Shown one piece after another: positions 1-7,316 of a stretch of DNA of 8,868 nt (position 1 is its first letter; every line of letters starts with the position of its first letter). Location of the stretch: positions 1 through 8,868 of the forward strand of contig JANNKX010000019.1 of assembly GCA_031396505.1 (NCBI GenBank), read 5' to 3'. Both the position numbers and the translations under genes were made by a program. The stretch is from JAAFHS01 sp031396505 (GTDB lineage Bacteria; Pseudomonadota; Alphaproteobacteria; Rhodobacterales; Rhodobacteraceae). Under the pieces are notes generated by a model. The model worked only from the letters and a program-made list of their open reading frames with translations. It ran no database searches and was not told the origin of the DNA.

Positions 1-944
1 CGCTGATCGAGGGGATGGTCATTGCGGGCATTGGCGTCGGGGCCACCAAGGGATTTGTCTATATCCGGTCGGAGTACCCGGATGCGATTGAGGTGATGCA
101 AACGGCTGTTCATGTTGCCCAAGATGCAGGCGTTCTGGGTGGGTCGGTGATGGGGTCGGGCCATGCGTTCGACATCGAAATTCGCGTGGGTGCCGGGGCC
201 TATGTCTGCGGTGAGGAAACCTCGCTGCTGAATTCGTTGGAGGGCAAGCGGGGCGTGGTGCGGGCGAAACCACCGTTGCCCGCACTGGAAGGGTTCATGG
301 GCTGCCCGACGGTGGTGAACAACGTGATTTCACTGGCCACGGTGCCTGTGATTTTTGAACGGGGTGCCGCGTTTTACAAGGACTTCGGCCTTGGGCGTTC
401 ACGCGGGACAATCCCGTTGCAGATTGCGGGCAATGTCGCGCGCGGCGGGCTGTTCGAGACAGCCTTCGGTATGTCGCTGGGGCAGATCGTCGATGATGTG
501 GCGGGCGGCACGGCCACCGGGCGGCCTGTCAAAGCGGTACAGGTCGGCGGGCCACTGGGCGCATATCATCCACGGTCAGAGTTTGAAACGCCCTTTGGAT
601 ATGAAGAGTTCGCGGGCCAGAATGGGTTGATCGGGCATGCCGGTCTGGTGATATTTGATGACAGCGCGGATATGCTGAAACAAGCGCGCTTCGCGATGGA
701 ATTCTGCGCGATTGAGTCCTGCGGTAAATGCACACCCTGCCGGATTGGTGCGGTGCGCGGCACCGAAACGATTGATCGCATCGCGCGCGGTGATGCGGAT
801 GCGATCCCGCTGCTGACCGATCTGTGCAACACGATGAAGGCCGGGTCACTGTGTGCGCTGGGTGGGTTCACGCCCTATCCGGTTATGAGCGCGCTAACGC
901 ATTTCCCGGATGATTTCTCGCCCATGAAGGAAGCTGCCGAATGA
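1..944 (+). CDS. fdsB: NAD-dependent formate dehydrogenase beta subunit FdsB (NuoF-like), 5' end cut by window
   Basis: C-terminal part of the diaphorase subunit that passes electrons from formate oxidation to NAD+ through FMN, in the cytoplasm. The reading frame is open to the left edge (first whole codon at 3), so the ATG at 15 is internal and the true start lies outside. Residues below count from that ATG. The FMN/NAD region shows GAGAYVCGEETSLLNSLEG (59-77). The SLBB-like middle follows. The C-terminal 4Fe-4S site is SCGKCTPCR plus a distant cysteine (C236, C239, C242, C280), as in complex I NuoF. It ends in an ATGA overlap with fdsA. NuoF of complex I is the main alternative, but the following FdsA, FdhD and FdsD settle the assignment. 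Family identity is very sure. The N-terminal part is not visible. Confidence 0.95.
   Translation, partial: LIEGMVIAGIGVGATKGFVYIRSEYPDAIEVMQTAVHVAQDAGVLGGSVMGSGHAFDIEIRVGAGAYVCGEETSLLNSLEGKRGVVRAKPPLPALEGFMGCPTVVNNVISLATVPVIFERGAAFYKDFGLGRSRGTIPLQIAGNVARGGLFETAFGMSLGQIVDDVAGGTATGRPVKAVQVGGPLGAYHPRSEFETPFGYEEFAGQNGLIGHAGLVIFDDSADMLKQARFAMEFCAIESCGKCTPCRIGAVRGTETIDRIARGDADAIPLLTDLCNTMKAGSLCALGGFTPYPVMSALTHFPDDFSPMKEAAE
926..933 (+). promoter_or_regulatory. Ribosome binding site of fdsA
   Basis: GAAGGAAG lies inside the end of fdsB, 7 nt before the ATG at 941. It supports this start, which overlaps the fdsB stop (ATGA), so re-initiation by terminating ribosomes is also likely. Confidence 0.6.
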
Positions 945-3820
945 AAGACTTCATCATCCCGGATCGCGATTTCGGCACGCCTGCGGCAAAAAGCAAACAG
1001 ATGGTCACATTGACGGTCGATGGCTTTCTGGTGACGGTTCCCGAGGGCACTTCGATCATGCGCGCGGCTGCCGAGGCGGGCATTCAGGTCCCCAAGCTTT
1101 GCGCGACGGACTCGGTTGATGCCTTCGGGTCCTGCCGGTTGTGCCTGGTGGAAATCGAAGGGCGCAACGGCACCCCCGCCTCTTGCACCACGCCGGTTGC
1201 ACCGGGGATCAAGGTCACCACGCAGAACGCAAAGCTGAAACAACTGCGGCGCGGGGTGATGGAGTTGTATATCAGCGACCACCCGCTGGATTGCCTGACC
1301 TGCAGCGCCAATGGCGATTGCGAATTACAGGATATGGCGGGGGCCGTTGGCCTGCGCGATGTGCGGTATGAGGCGGTGGATACGCACTTCAAGGCCAAGG
1401 ACACATCCGGCATTGCCAACCCGCAGTGGATGCCGAAGGACGATTCCAACCCTTATTTCACCTATGATCCGGCGAAATGCATCGTCTGTTCCCGCTGTGT
1501 CCGTGCCTGCGAGGAAGTGCAAGGCACTTTCGCGCTGACCATTGAAGGGCGCGGGTTCGATAGCCGCGTGTCATTCGGCGCAAAGACCGACAACGCGCTG
1601 GCCTCTGACTGCGTGAGCTGTGGCGCCTGCGTGCAGGCCTGCCCGACCGCCACCTTGCAGGAAAAGTCGATTATCGACATCGGCACGCCGTCGCATTCCG
1701 TGATCACAACCTGCGCCTATTGCGGGGTCGGATGCAGTTTCAAGGCCGAAATGCGCGGGGATGAGTTGGTGCGGATGGTGCCGTACAAGCATGGCAAGGC
1801 CAACCGGGGCCATTCCTGCGTGAAGGGGCGTTTTGCCTATGGCTATGCCAGCCACAGCGACCGAATCCTGCACCCGATGATCCGGGAGTCGATCAATGAC
1901 CCGTGGCGTGAAGTGTCGTGGGATGAGGCGATCAGCTATACCGCCAACAAGTTCATTGACTTGCAGGCGAAACACGGGCGGCGGTCGATTGGCGGCATCA
2001 CGTCCAGCCGCTGCACCAATGAGGAAACTTATCTGGTCCAGAAGCTGATCCGCGGCGTGTTTATGAACAATAACACCGATACCTGCGCTCGGGTCTGCCA
2101 TTCGCCCACGGGGTACGGGTTGGGCAAGGCGTTCGGCACATCCGCGGGCACGCAGGATTTTGATTCGGTCGAGGCGACGGATGTGGTGATCGTGATCGGG
2201 GCGAACCCGACCGATGGGCATCCTGTCTTCGCCAGCCGTCTGAAAAAGCGCCTGCGCAAGGGTGCAAAGCTGATCGTGATCGACCCGCGCCGGATTGATC
2301 TGGTGAAGTCGCCGCATATTGAGGCGTCGTTCCATCTGCCGCTGAAGCCGGGCACGAATGTGGCGGTCGTGACGGCACTGGCGCATGTGATTGTGACCGA
2401 GGGCCTCCATGACGAGGCGTTTATCAAAGAGCGCTGCGACTGGTCGGAGTTTGAGGATTACGCGGCGTTTGTCAGCGATGCGCGGCATTCGCCCGAAGCG
2501 ATGGAACTGCTGACGGGCGTGCCCGCCGCCGACTTGCGGGGCGCGGCACGGCTGTTCGCGAAAGGCGGCAACGGGTCCATCTACTATGGCCTTGGCGTCA
2601 CCGAACACAGCCAGGGATCAACCACCGTGATGGCGATTGCGAACCTCGCGATGCTCACGGGAAACATCGGGCGCAATGGCGTGGGGGTTAACCCGCTGCG
2701 CGGGCAGAACAACGTGCAGGGTGCTTGCGACATGGGGTCTTTCCCGCACGAGTTGCCCGGCTATCGCCATGTGTCGGGCGATGCGGCGCGCGATGTGTTT
2801 GAAAAGCTGTGGGGCGTGACGATTGACCCGGAGCCGGGATTGCGCATCCCGAACATGCTGGACGCAGCGGTCGAAGGCACGTTCAAAGGCATCTACATTC
2901 AGGGCGAAGATATTCTGCAATCGGACCCCGATACGCATCATGTGGCAGCGGGCCTTGCGGCGATGGAACTGGTTGTGGTGCAGGACCTGTTCCTGAATGA
3001 GACCGCGAATTACGCGCATGTTTTCCTGCCCGGATCGACGTTTCTGGAAAAGGACGGCACGTTCACCAACGCTGAACGCCGGATCAACCGGGTGCGCAAG
3101 GTGATGGCCCCAAAGAACGGTTATGCCGATTGGGAAATCACGCTGATGCTGGCGCGGGCCATGGGGGCGGATTGGGGTTATACGCACCCGTCGCAGATCA
3201 TGGACGAGATCGCGCTGACCACACCGGCGTTTGCCAACGTCAGCTATGAGATGCTGGAAACCAAAGGCTCGGTGCAGTGGCCCTGCAACGACAAGGCCCC
3301 GGAAGGGACGCCGATCATGCATCTTGACGGGTTCGTGCGGGGCAAAGGCAAGTTCATCGTGACGGAATATGTGCCGACCGACGAAAAGACCGGCCCGCGG
3401 TTCCCGCTGCTGCTGACCACGGGGCGCATCCTGTCGCAGTACAACGTGGGCGCACAGACACGGCGGACGCAGAATGTGATCTGGCATGCCGAAGATGTGC
3501 TGGAAATCCACCCGCATGACGCCGAATTGCGCGGCGTGCGCGATGGCGAGTTGGTTCGTCTTGCCAGCCGGTCGGGGGCGACCTCGCTGCGCGCCTTCGT
3601 GACAGACCGGGTCAGCCCCGGCGTGGTGTACACGACCTTCCATCACCCCGATACACAGGCCAATGTCATCACCACGGATTATTCCGACTGGGCCACGAAC
3701 TGCCCGGAATACAAGGTGACGGCAGTGCAGGTCAGCCCATCGAACGGTCCGACCGAATGGCAGGAGGAATACAACGCGCAGGCAGCCCATTCGCGGCGCA
3801 TCTTGCCGGCTGCCGAATGA
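941..3820 (+). CDS. fdsA: NAD-dependent formate dehydrogenase alpha subunit FdsA (Mo-bisMGD catalytic subunit)
   Basis: Catalytic subunit oxidising formate to CO2 at a bis-MGD molybdenum centre; 959 residues, full length for the FdsA family. The N-terminal NuoG-like part holds a 2Fe-2S site (C54, C65, C68, C82), a His-ligated 4Fe-4S site (H114, C118, C121, C127) and two ferredoxin-type 4Fe-4S sites (C180/183/186/190 and C224/227/230/234). The FDH core opens with CAYCGVGC (C258, C261, C265) plus C293, the proximal 4Fe-4S cluster. The metal ligand is a cysteine, not selenocysteine: ARVCHS with C386 and H387; R587 lies in NPLRGQNN. These three positions coincide with the residue numbers I recall from the Rhodobacter capsulatus enzyme. 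The C-terminus is the molydopterin-dinucleotide-binding domain (about 840-945). The start at 941 fits both an ATGA overlap with fdsB and a good Shine-Dalgarno sequence. It overlaps fdhD by ATGA at its end. A NuoG or nitrate reductase identity is excluded by the combined architecture. Confidence 0.97.
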   Translation: MKDFIIPDRDFGTPAAKSKQMVTLTVDGFLVTVPEGTSIMRAAAEAGIQVPKLCATDSVDAFGSCRLCLVEIEGRNGTPASCTTPVAPGIKVTTQNAKLKQLRRGVMELYISDHPLDCLTCSANGDCELQDMAGAVGLRDVRYEAVDTHFKAKDTSGIANPQWMPKDDSNPYFTYDPAKCIVCSRCVRACEEVQGTFALTIEGRGFDSRVSFGAKTDNALASDCVSCGACVQACPTATLQEKSIIDIGTPSHSVITTCAYCGVGCSFKAEMRGDELVRMVPYKHGKANRGHSCVKGRFAYGYASHSDRILHPMIRESINDPWREVSWDEAISYTANKFIDLQAKHGRRSIGGITSSRCTNEETYLVQKLIRGVFMNNNTDTCARVCHSPTGYGLGKAFGTSAGTQDFDSVEATDVVIVIGANPTDGHPVFASRLKKRLRKGAKLIVIDPRRIDLVKSPHIEASFHLPLKPGTNVAVVTALAHVIVTEGLHDEAFIKERCDWSEFEDYAAFVSDARHSPEAMELLTGVPAADLRGAARLFAKGGNGSIYYGLGVTEHSQGSTTVMAIANLAMLTGNIGRNGVGVNPLRGQNNVQGACDMGSFPHELPGYRHVSGDAARDVFEKLWGVTIDPEPGLRIPNMLDAAVEGTFKGIYIQGEDILQSDPDTHHVAAGLAAMELVVVQDLFLNETANYAHVFLPGSTFLEKDGTFTNAERRINRVRKVMAPKNGYADWEITLMLARAMGADWGYTHPSQIMDEIALTTPAFANVSYEMLETKGSVQWPCNDKAPEGTPIMHLDGFVRGKGKFIVTEYVPTDEKTGPRFPLLLTTGRILSQYNVGAQTRRTQNVIWHAEDVLEIHPHDAELRGVRDGELVRLASRSGATSLRAFVTDRVSPGVVYTTFHHPDTQANVITTDYSDWATNCPEYKVTAVQVSPSNGPTEWQEEYNAQAAHSRRILPAAE

Positions 3821-4617
3821 AGGCGCATCACCCCATATCGCGCATGGTTTACGCGGGCGGCCTGATGATGGCAGGCCCGCGGGAGCTGCCGGATGAGACT
3901 GCCGTGGCGCTTTCCTTCAACGGGACAACGCAGGCCGTGATGATGGCCTCGCCTGCCGATCTGGTGGATTTCGCGCGCGGGTTTGCGATCAGCGAGGGGC
4001 TGGCGGCGCTGGACGAGATCGAGGCGATCGAGGTTGTGGAAACAGCACGCGGCATCGACGTGCAGACCTGGCTTGCGCCCACAGCCGAGGCGCGGCTGGC
4101 GGCGCGACGGCGGGTGATGGTGGGGCCGGTGGGCTGCGGGCTGTGCGGGATTGAATCGATTGAACAGGCGCTGCGCGATGTGCCGCACGTGACCCGCGAT
4201 CTGCATATGACGCCGCAACAGATTTGTGCGGCTGTAGCGGCCTTGCCACAACATCAGACCTTGCATGACGCGACGCGGGCGGCCCATGCGGCGGCCTATT
4301 GGATGCCGGGGCGCGGGATTGTGGCAGCGCGCGAGGATGTGGGGCGGCACAATGCGTTGGACAAGCTGATCGGGGCGGTGTTTCCGGCAGATGCGGGTGC
4401 AGTGGTGATGACCAGCCGGGTGTCGATTGATCTGGTGCAGAAGGTTGCGATGCTGGGGGCACCCGTTCTGATCGCAGTATCGGCACCGACGGCGGAAGCG
4501 GTGGTTCTGGCCCAGGCTGCGGGGATCACGCTGGTGGCGCTGGCAAAGGGTGATCGGTTCGAGGTGTTCAGCCATCCGCATCGCATCAATCCGGAAAGGG
4601 CCGCCGATGTCGCCTGA
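3817..4617 (+). CDS. fdhD: Formate dehydrogenase accessory sulfurtransferase FdhD (FdsC)
   Basis: Family knowledge: FdhD takes sulfur from a cysteine desulfurase and passes it to the molybdenum cofactor, giving the sulfido ligand needed for formate dehydrogenase activity; it also binds bis-MGD. In Rhodobacter the equivalent gene is fdsC. The 266-residue product is near the usual size. Seen in the sequence: ETAVALSFNG (27-36), FARGFAISEGL (52-62), the cysteine pair in GCGLCGIE (C107, C110), and the hallmark REDVGRHNALDK (172-183) followed by TSRVSIDLVQKVAMLGAP (199-216). The start at 3817 is chosen because its ATG overlaps the fdsA stop as ATGA. An in-frame ATG at 3757 would place 20 poorly family-like residues inside fdsA. 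No strong Shine-Dalgarno is visible, which fits translational coupling. The 3' end overlaps fdsD by 11 nt. Confidence 0.95.
   Translation: MKAHHPISRMVYAGGLMMAGPRELPDETAVALSFNGTTQAVMMASPADLVDFARGFAISEGLAALDEIEAIEVVETARGIDVQTWLAPTAEARLAARRRVMVGPVGCGLCGIESIEQALRDVPHVTRDLHMTPQQICAAVAALPQHQTLHDATRAAHAAAYWMPGRGIVAAREDVGRHNALDKLIGAVFPADAGAVVMTSRVSIDLVQKVAMLGAPVLIAVSAPTAEAVVLAQAAGITLVALAKGDRFEVFSHPHRINPERAADVA
4593..4600 (+). promoter_or_regulatory. Ribosome binding site of fdsD
   Basis: GGAAAGGG inside the end of fdhD, 6 nt before the ATG at 4607. It decides the fdsD start over the upstream in-frame ATG at 4550, which lies deep inside fdhD. Confidence 0.6.
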
Positions 4618-4828
4618 AAAGATGATCCATATGGCGAACCAGATCGCCACGTTTTTCACCACGAAACCGCATGCCGAAGGCGTGACGGGGGTGGCAGAAC
4701 ACATTAACGCCTATTGGGAACCCCGGATGCGGAACCAGTTTTTCGCGTTGGTGGAGGGGGGGGCCGCGTTTCATCCGCTGGTGATGGAGGCGGTACCATT
4801 GGTGCGCAGGCCAGTGGAAACCGTGTAA
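4607..4828 (+). CDS. fdsD: Formate dehydrogenase delta subunit FdsD
   Basis: A 73-residue protein of the FdsD family, the small last gene of fdsGBACD operons. Family knowledge: FdsD is needed for an active enzyme and is thought to help insert bis-MGD into FdsA together with FdsC/FdhD; in some species it stays associated with the complex. Typical features seen: KMIHMANQIATFF near the N-terminus (5-17), then a helix ending in YWEPRMRNQ (36-44), and a hydrophobic C-terminal stretch. It overlaps the end of fdhD by 11 nt and has a clear Shine-Dalgarno sequence. ATGs at 4622 and 4631 are possible internal starts, but they would drop residues that FdsD homologues normally have. It is the last gene of the rightward operon. 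Confidence 0.92.
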   Translation: MSPEKMIHMANQIATFFTTKPHAEGVTGVAEHINAYWEPRMRNQFFALVEGGAAFHPLVMEAVPLVRRPVETV

Positions 4829-4846
4829 ATTGACGGCTGTCAATTT
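4827..4846. promoter_or_regulatory. Perfect palindrome matching an FNR/FixK-type (CRP/FNR family) binding site
   Basis: Arms AAATTGAC and GTCAATTT (8 of 8 complementary) flank GGCT, so the core reads TTGA-N6-TCAA, the consensus form for FNR/FixK/FnrL-type regulators. It starts in the fdsD stop codon. Only two of eight stem pairs are G-C and no clean T tract follows directly, so it is a poor intrinsic terminator. A near-consensus -10 hexamer, GATAAT, lies at 4869-4874. A start point around 4879-4881 would place the palindrome centre near -43, roughly where class II FNR sites lie. No rightward gene follows, so any transcript would be short or antisense to the convergent gene. The palindrome is certain; its role is inference. 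Confidence 0.4.
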
Positions 4847-4930
4847 CTGACTTTATCTATATAAATCAGATAATTAACTTTTAATTTCAGTTGCCTGTTA
4901 AGACTTTTGAAACACTGTGTGATCGACGCG

Positions 4931-4952
4931 GGATGGGCAGAATTGCCCATCC
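4931..4952 (-). terminator. GC-rich hairpin, probable terminator or REP-like element between convergent genes
   Basis: Arms GGATGGGCA and TGCCCATCC form a perfect 9-bp stem with a GAAT loop. It lies about 20 nt past the stop codon of the leftward caspase-like gene and about 100 nt past fdsD, where a terminator for convergent units is expected. No T tract follows on either strand, so it is not a textbook intrinsic terminator. On the minus strand it begins with CGTAGGATGGGC, a form I recall from hairpin repeats scattered in proteobacterial genomes, so a REP-like repeat is the alternative. Confidence 0.5.
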
Positions 4953-4971
4953 TACGTGACTTCGGTGGCGA

Positions 4972-6609
4972 TCAGTTCGGCAAATCCAGCACGCCACCAG
5001 CCATCAGGGCGACCATGCTTTTGTTATCCAGAAACCCGGTAACCGGCAAATCGCGGCTTTGCTGGAATGCGCCGATGGCACGGCGGGCGGCAGCATCGAA
5101 GGTACCGTCGACCGGGCCGGGGTTCAGACCGAGCGTGGACAGGCGCCCTTCGATCAGGGTGCGGGCAATCGGGCTGAGTTGCAGGGCAAGTTCGGCGGAT
5201 TCGGCGGCCTCGGTGCCCGGTGCGGGCAATGTGGTGCCGTTCAGGGCGGCGATGCGCGCGCGGGCCTGATCGGCAAAACTGCCTTCGGGGTTGTCATCCA
5301 GATATTGGGTGTAGGACGCGACGGAATTTCCACCGCGCGCGGTATCCCATGCGGCGCGGTCGATGGCGGCGGCCTCGGCGGCGCGGGCATCATCGATGAC
5401 TTTGATGCGCTGGCTGGCAAGATCGGCAAAGGCACCTTCGGGATAGCGGCGCAGATAGGCGCGCAGGCCCGCCTCATCACCGGCCTTGCCGGTCTGATCC
5501 CAATAGGCGCGATCCTCGGCCGTTAGGGTGGCGGCGCGGGCGGCCTCTTCGGTCGCAAGGTCGGCGCGGCGGCGGTCGGCCTGCGCGGACAGTTGCACGA
5601 TCTGTTCGCGGGTGAGGTAACCCGTGGCGGCATGGCCATAGCGGCGCTGCCAGTCGGTGATGGCGGTGCGCGAGCCTGCGCCGAACACGCCGTCGATGCC
5701 TTTGGGATCAAACCCGGTCAGCGACAGCCCTTCCTGAATGGCGCGGCGGGCGGCGCGGGTCAGGGCAAGGGCATCTTCGGCCAAGCGCGCCTCAAGCTGC
5801 GGTTCGGCCTGAATGCGGGCGATGGCGGCACGGGCGGCGGCGGCGTGGCGGCCTTCGGGATAGCGACGCAGATAGGCAGTGTAGCCATCAATGGTGCCGA
5901 TGACCTCGGTCGCCTGCCAGAGCGTATCATCGCCATCGGGGCCGATGGGACGGGGTGGCGTCGTGCCTTCGCCATCGCGGAAGGGGATCAGGGGGGCGAG
6001 GAAACCCGATGCCTGAAAATCGGTATCGGCCAACAGAGCGGCAAGGCTGATGCCGCGCTGTGTCAAACCTTCGGCGGCGAAAGTGCCAATGTCGTAGGCA
6101 TCGCCCTGCACGAGGGTCACTCCTTGGGGTGCGGTCAGCGCGCCCACGCCGGGGGTCAGGCCGGGGCCAAGGGGCAGACGGCGGTCTTCGGTGCCCAATA
6201 AGACGATTGCACCACCGGAGCTGCGCGCGGCGATGGATAGGATGGATGCCAGATCAATGCCTTGCGCGCCGATGGTGGCGATATCGGCGGCATCGGTTTC
6301 GGTACCAAGAAACCACGTCTGCCCGGCCCCGGTGGCGAAATGGCCGGAAAGCACGATCACAAGGCGGCCATCCTCCAGCGGTTGGGCGACGAGGCCGGAC
6401 AACAGGGTGCGCAAGGCGGGGGTGGTTTGGTCCGCACCCGCGATGACACGAAAGCCTGCGGCGGCAAGGGCGGCTTCGGCATCGGTGGTGGCGTAGGCAC
6501 CGGACAGGCCGGACGCAGCGCTGTAGGTTTCGTTGCCGATCAGGATGGCGCGGTCTTCGGCCAGCGCGGGTGCTGCGAAAAGGCAAAGGATCAGGGCGGA
6601 AAGGCGCAT
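4972..6609 (-). CDS. Secreted caspase-fold protein (catalytic Cys missing) with two peptidoglycan-binding domains
   Basis: 545 residues. An N-terminal signal peptide (1-17, cleavage after ALA) predicts export. Residues 18-210 look like a caspase-like (peptidase C14) fold: AILIGNETY (21-29) as the first strand and LVIVLSGH (83-90) with the usual catalytic histidine, H90. The strand that should carry the catalytic cysteine reads AIVLLGTED (134-142) with no cysteine, and the mature protein has no cysteine at all, so it is a pseudo-protease. Three related segments of the form YxxYLxxxPEGxxAxxAxxRI follow (about 243-265, 384-404, 433-455). Two PG_binding_1-type domains lie between and after them (about 285-340, PKGIDGVFGAGSRTAI; about 484-537, PGPVDGTFDAAARRAI). 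The start has a strong AGGAG 6 nt upstream. The gene follows the transferase gene by 68 nt and may be cotranscribed. It probably binds the cell wall or a partner protein in the periplasm; the exact function is unknown. Confidence 0.85.
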   Translation of the reverse strand: MRLSALILCLFAAPALAEDRAILIGNETYSAASGLSGAYATTDAEAALAAAGFRVIAGADQTTPALRTLLSGLVAQPLEDGRLVIVLSGHFATGAGQTWFLGTETDAADIATIGAQGIDLASILSIAARSSGGAIVLLGTEDRRLPLGPGLTPGVGALTAPQGVTLVQGDAYDIGTFAAEGLTQRGISLAALLADTDFQASGFLAPLIPFRDGEGTTPPRPIGPDGDDTLWQATEVIGTIDGYTAYLRRYPEGRHAAAARAAIARIQAEPQLEARLAEDALALTRAARRAIQEGLSLTGFDPKGIDGVFGAGSRTAITDWQRRYGHAATGYLTREQIVQLSAQADRRRADLATEEAARAATLTAEDRAYWDQTGKAGDEAGLRAYLRRYPEGAFADLASQRIKVIDDARAAEAAAIDRAAWDTARGGNSVASYTQYLDDNPEGSFADQARARIAALNGTTLPAPGTEAAESAELALQLSPIARTLIEGRLSTLGLNPGPVDGTFDAAARRAIGAFQQSRDLPVTGFLDNKSMVALMAGGVLDLPN

Positions 6610-6615
6610 GGTCGG

Positions 6616-6620
6616 CTCCT
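6616..6620 (-). promoter_or_regulatory. Ribosome binding site of the caspase-fold gene
   Basis: AGGAG on the minus strand, 6 nt before the ATG at 6609-6607. It fixes this start and shows independent translation initiation after the 68-nt gap from the transferase gene. I see no convincing promoter in that gap. Confidence 0.7.
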
Positions 6621-6677
6621 GCTCAGGCGTGTTTTCCTTGAAGGTGCCATGGGCGGGGCAGGGGCGATAGGGCGGGC

Positions 6678-7316
6678 TTAGCCGTCGGCGGAAGATCGCA
6701 GGAGGGCCGTCAGGATGTGGCCGTGGGCATGGGTGTGGTGGCCTGTCCAGATGGTGCCTTGGCGGATAGGGCCGGTGTCGGCGCGGAAGGTGGCGGTGAA
6801 GTCTTCATTGCCGGGGGTGATTTCGATGCGGTCAAAGCCGAACAGAAGGTGGGTCAGGGGGTATTGCGCCTTGTACGTGGCCTCTTTGGCACAAAAGATC
6901 AGGGTGGCGATGCGGACAGGATCGGGGGCGGCGTCGATCAGGGCGCGCTCAGACGGCAGGAACACGGCGCCCCACATGGTGGGGGTGACGGCATCGTGGG
7001 GTTCAAGATCAATCCCGATCAGGGCGGGGGCGCGGGTGACGGCGGCAAGGGCACACGCGCGGGTATGAGTGATGCTGCCGCTGATGCCGAAGGGCCAGCG
7101 GGGGTCGCGGTCGGGACCCATGGGAATGGGGGTGGCGGCGTGGCCGAGGGATTGCATGGCGATATGGGCGGCGGCGCGTCCGGCGGCAAATTCGGCGCGG
7201 CGTTGGGGCGTGGCATTGGGCGGGCCGATATCGGGATAGCGCGCGGTGGGGTCGGCGCTGGCCACGGCGACATGGGCGGGCAGGATGGCATGCAGGCGGG
7301 CGGCGAGATCAGGCAT
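6678..7316 (-). CDS. 4'-phosphopantetheinyl transferase, Sfp/EntD type
   Basis: Transfers the phosphopantetheine arm of coenzyme A to the conserved serine of carrier domains, turning apo-NRPS/PKS into the holo form. 212 residues, usual for EntD-like members. Motifs seen: RRAEFAAGRAAAHIAM (39-54), the CoA-contact segment WPFGISGSITHT (74-85), the metal-binding GIDLE (101-105; D103, E105) and FCAKEATYKAQYP (141-153; E145, K149). The start at 7316 is chosen because its ATG overlaps the NRPS stop by 8 nt. The frame stays open to 7691, but the upstream part runs antisense-free through NRPS coding sequence and is low-complexity, proline-rich and unlike the family. Translational coupling to the NRPS implies that its main substrate is the carrier domain encoded just upstream. 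An acyl-carrier-protein synthase (AcpS) identity does not fit the size or motifs. Confidence 0.93.
   Translation of the reverse strand: MPDLAARLHAILPAHVAVASADPTARYPDIGPPNATPQRRAEFAAGRAAAHIAMQSLGHAATPIPMGPDRDPRWPFGISGSITHTRACALAAVTRAPALIGIDLEPHDAVTPTMWGAVFLPSERALIDAAPDPVRIATLIFCAKEATYKAQYPLTHLLFGFDRIEITPGNEDFTATFRADTGPIRQGTIWTGHHTHAHGHILTALLRSSADG

Noticed and set aside
1571..3790. Two long minus-strand open frames (345 and 390 codons) opposite fdsA
   Set aside because: They are antisense to a clear fdsA gene with every Fe-S and molybdenum motif. Their translations are Arg/His/Pro-rich and low in family-like patterns, the usual result of GC-rich codon bias.
3757..3816. Upstream ATG for fdhD at 3757
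   Set aside because: It would add 20 residues lying wholly inside fdsA; the ATGA junction at 3817 matches the style of the operon.
941..3820. Selenocysteine in FdsA
   Set aside because: The metal ligand codon in ARVCHS is TGC; no in-frame TGA is present.
3679..4704. 341-codon minus-strand frame opposite fdhD
   Set aside because: Antisense shadow of fdhD; no recognisable motif, and it spans the junctions of three coupled plus-strand genes.
4827..4846. Palindrome after fdsD as the main rho-independent terminator of the operon
   Set aside because: The stem has only two G-C pairs and is not followed directly by a T tract; the TTGA-N6-TCAA form fits a regulator site better.
4907..5269. 120-codon plus-strand frame starting in the intergenic gap
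   Set aside because: It runs antisense into the caspase-fold gene, has no ribosome binding site that I can see, and resembles no family.
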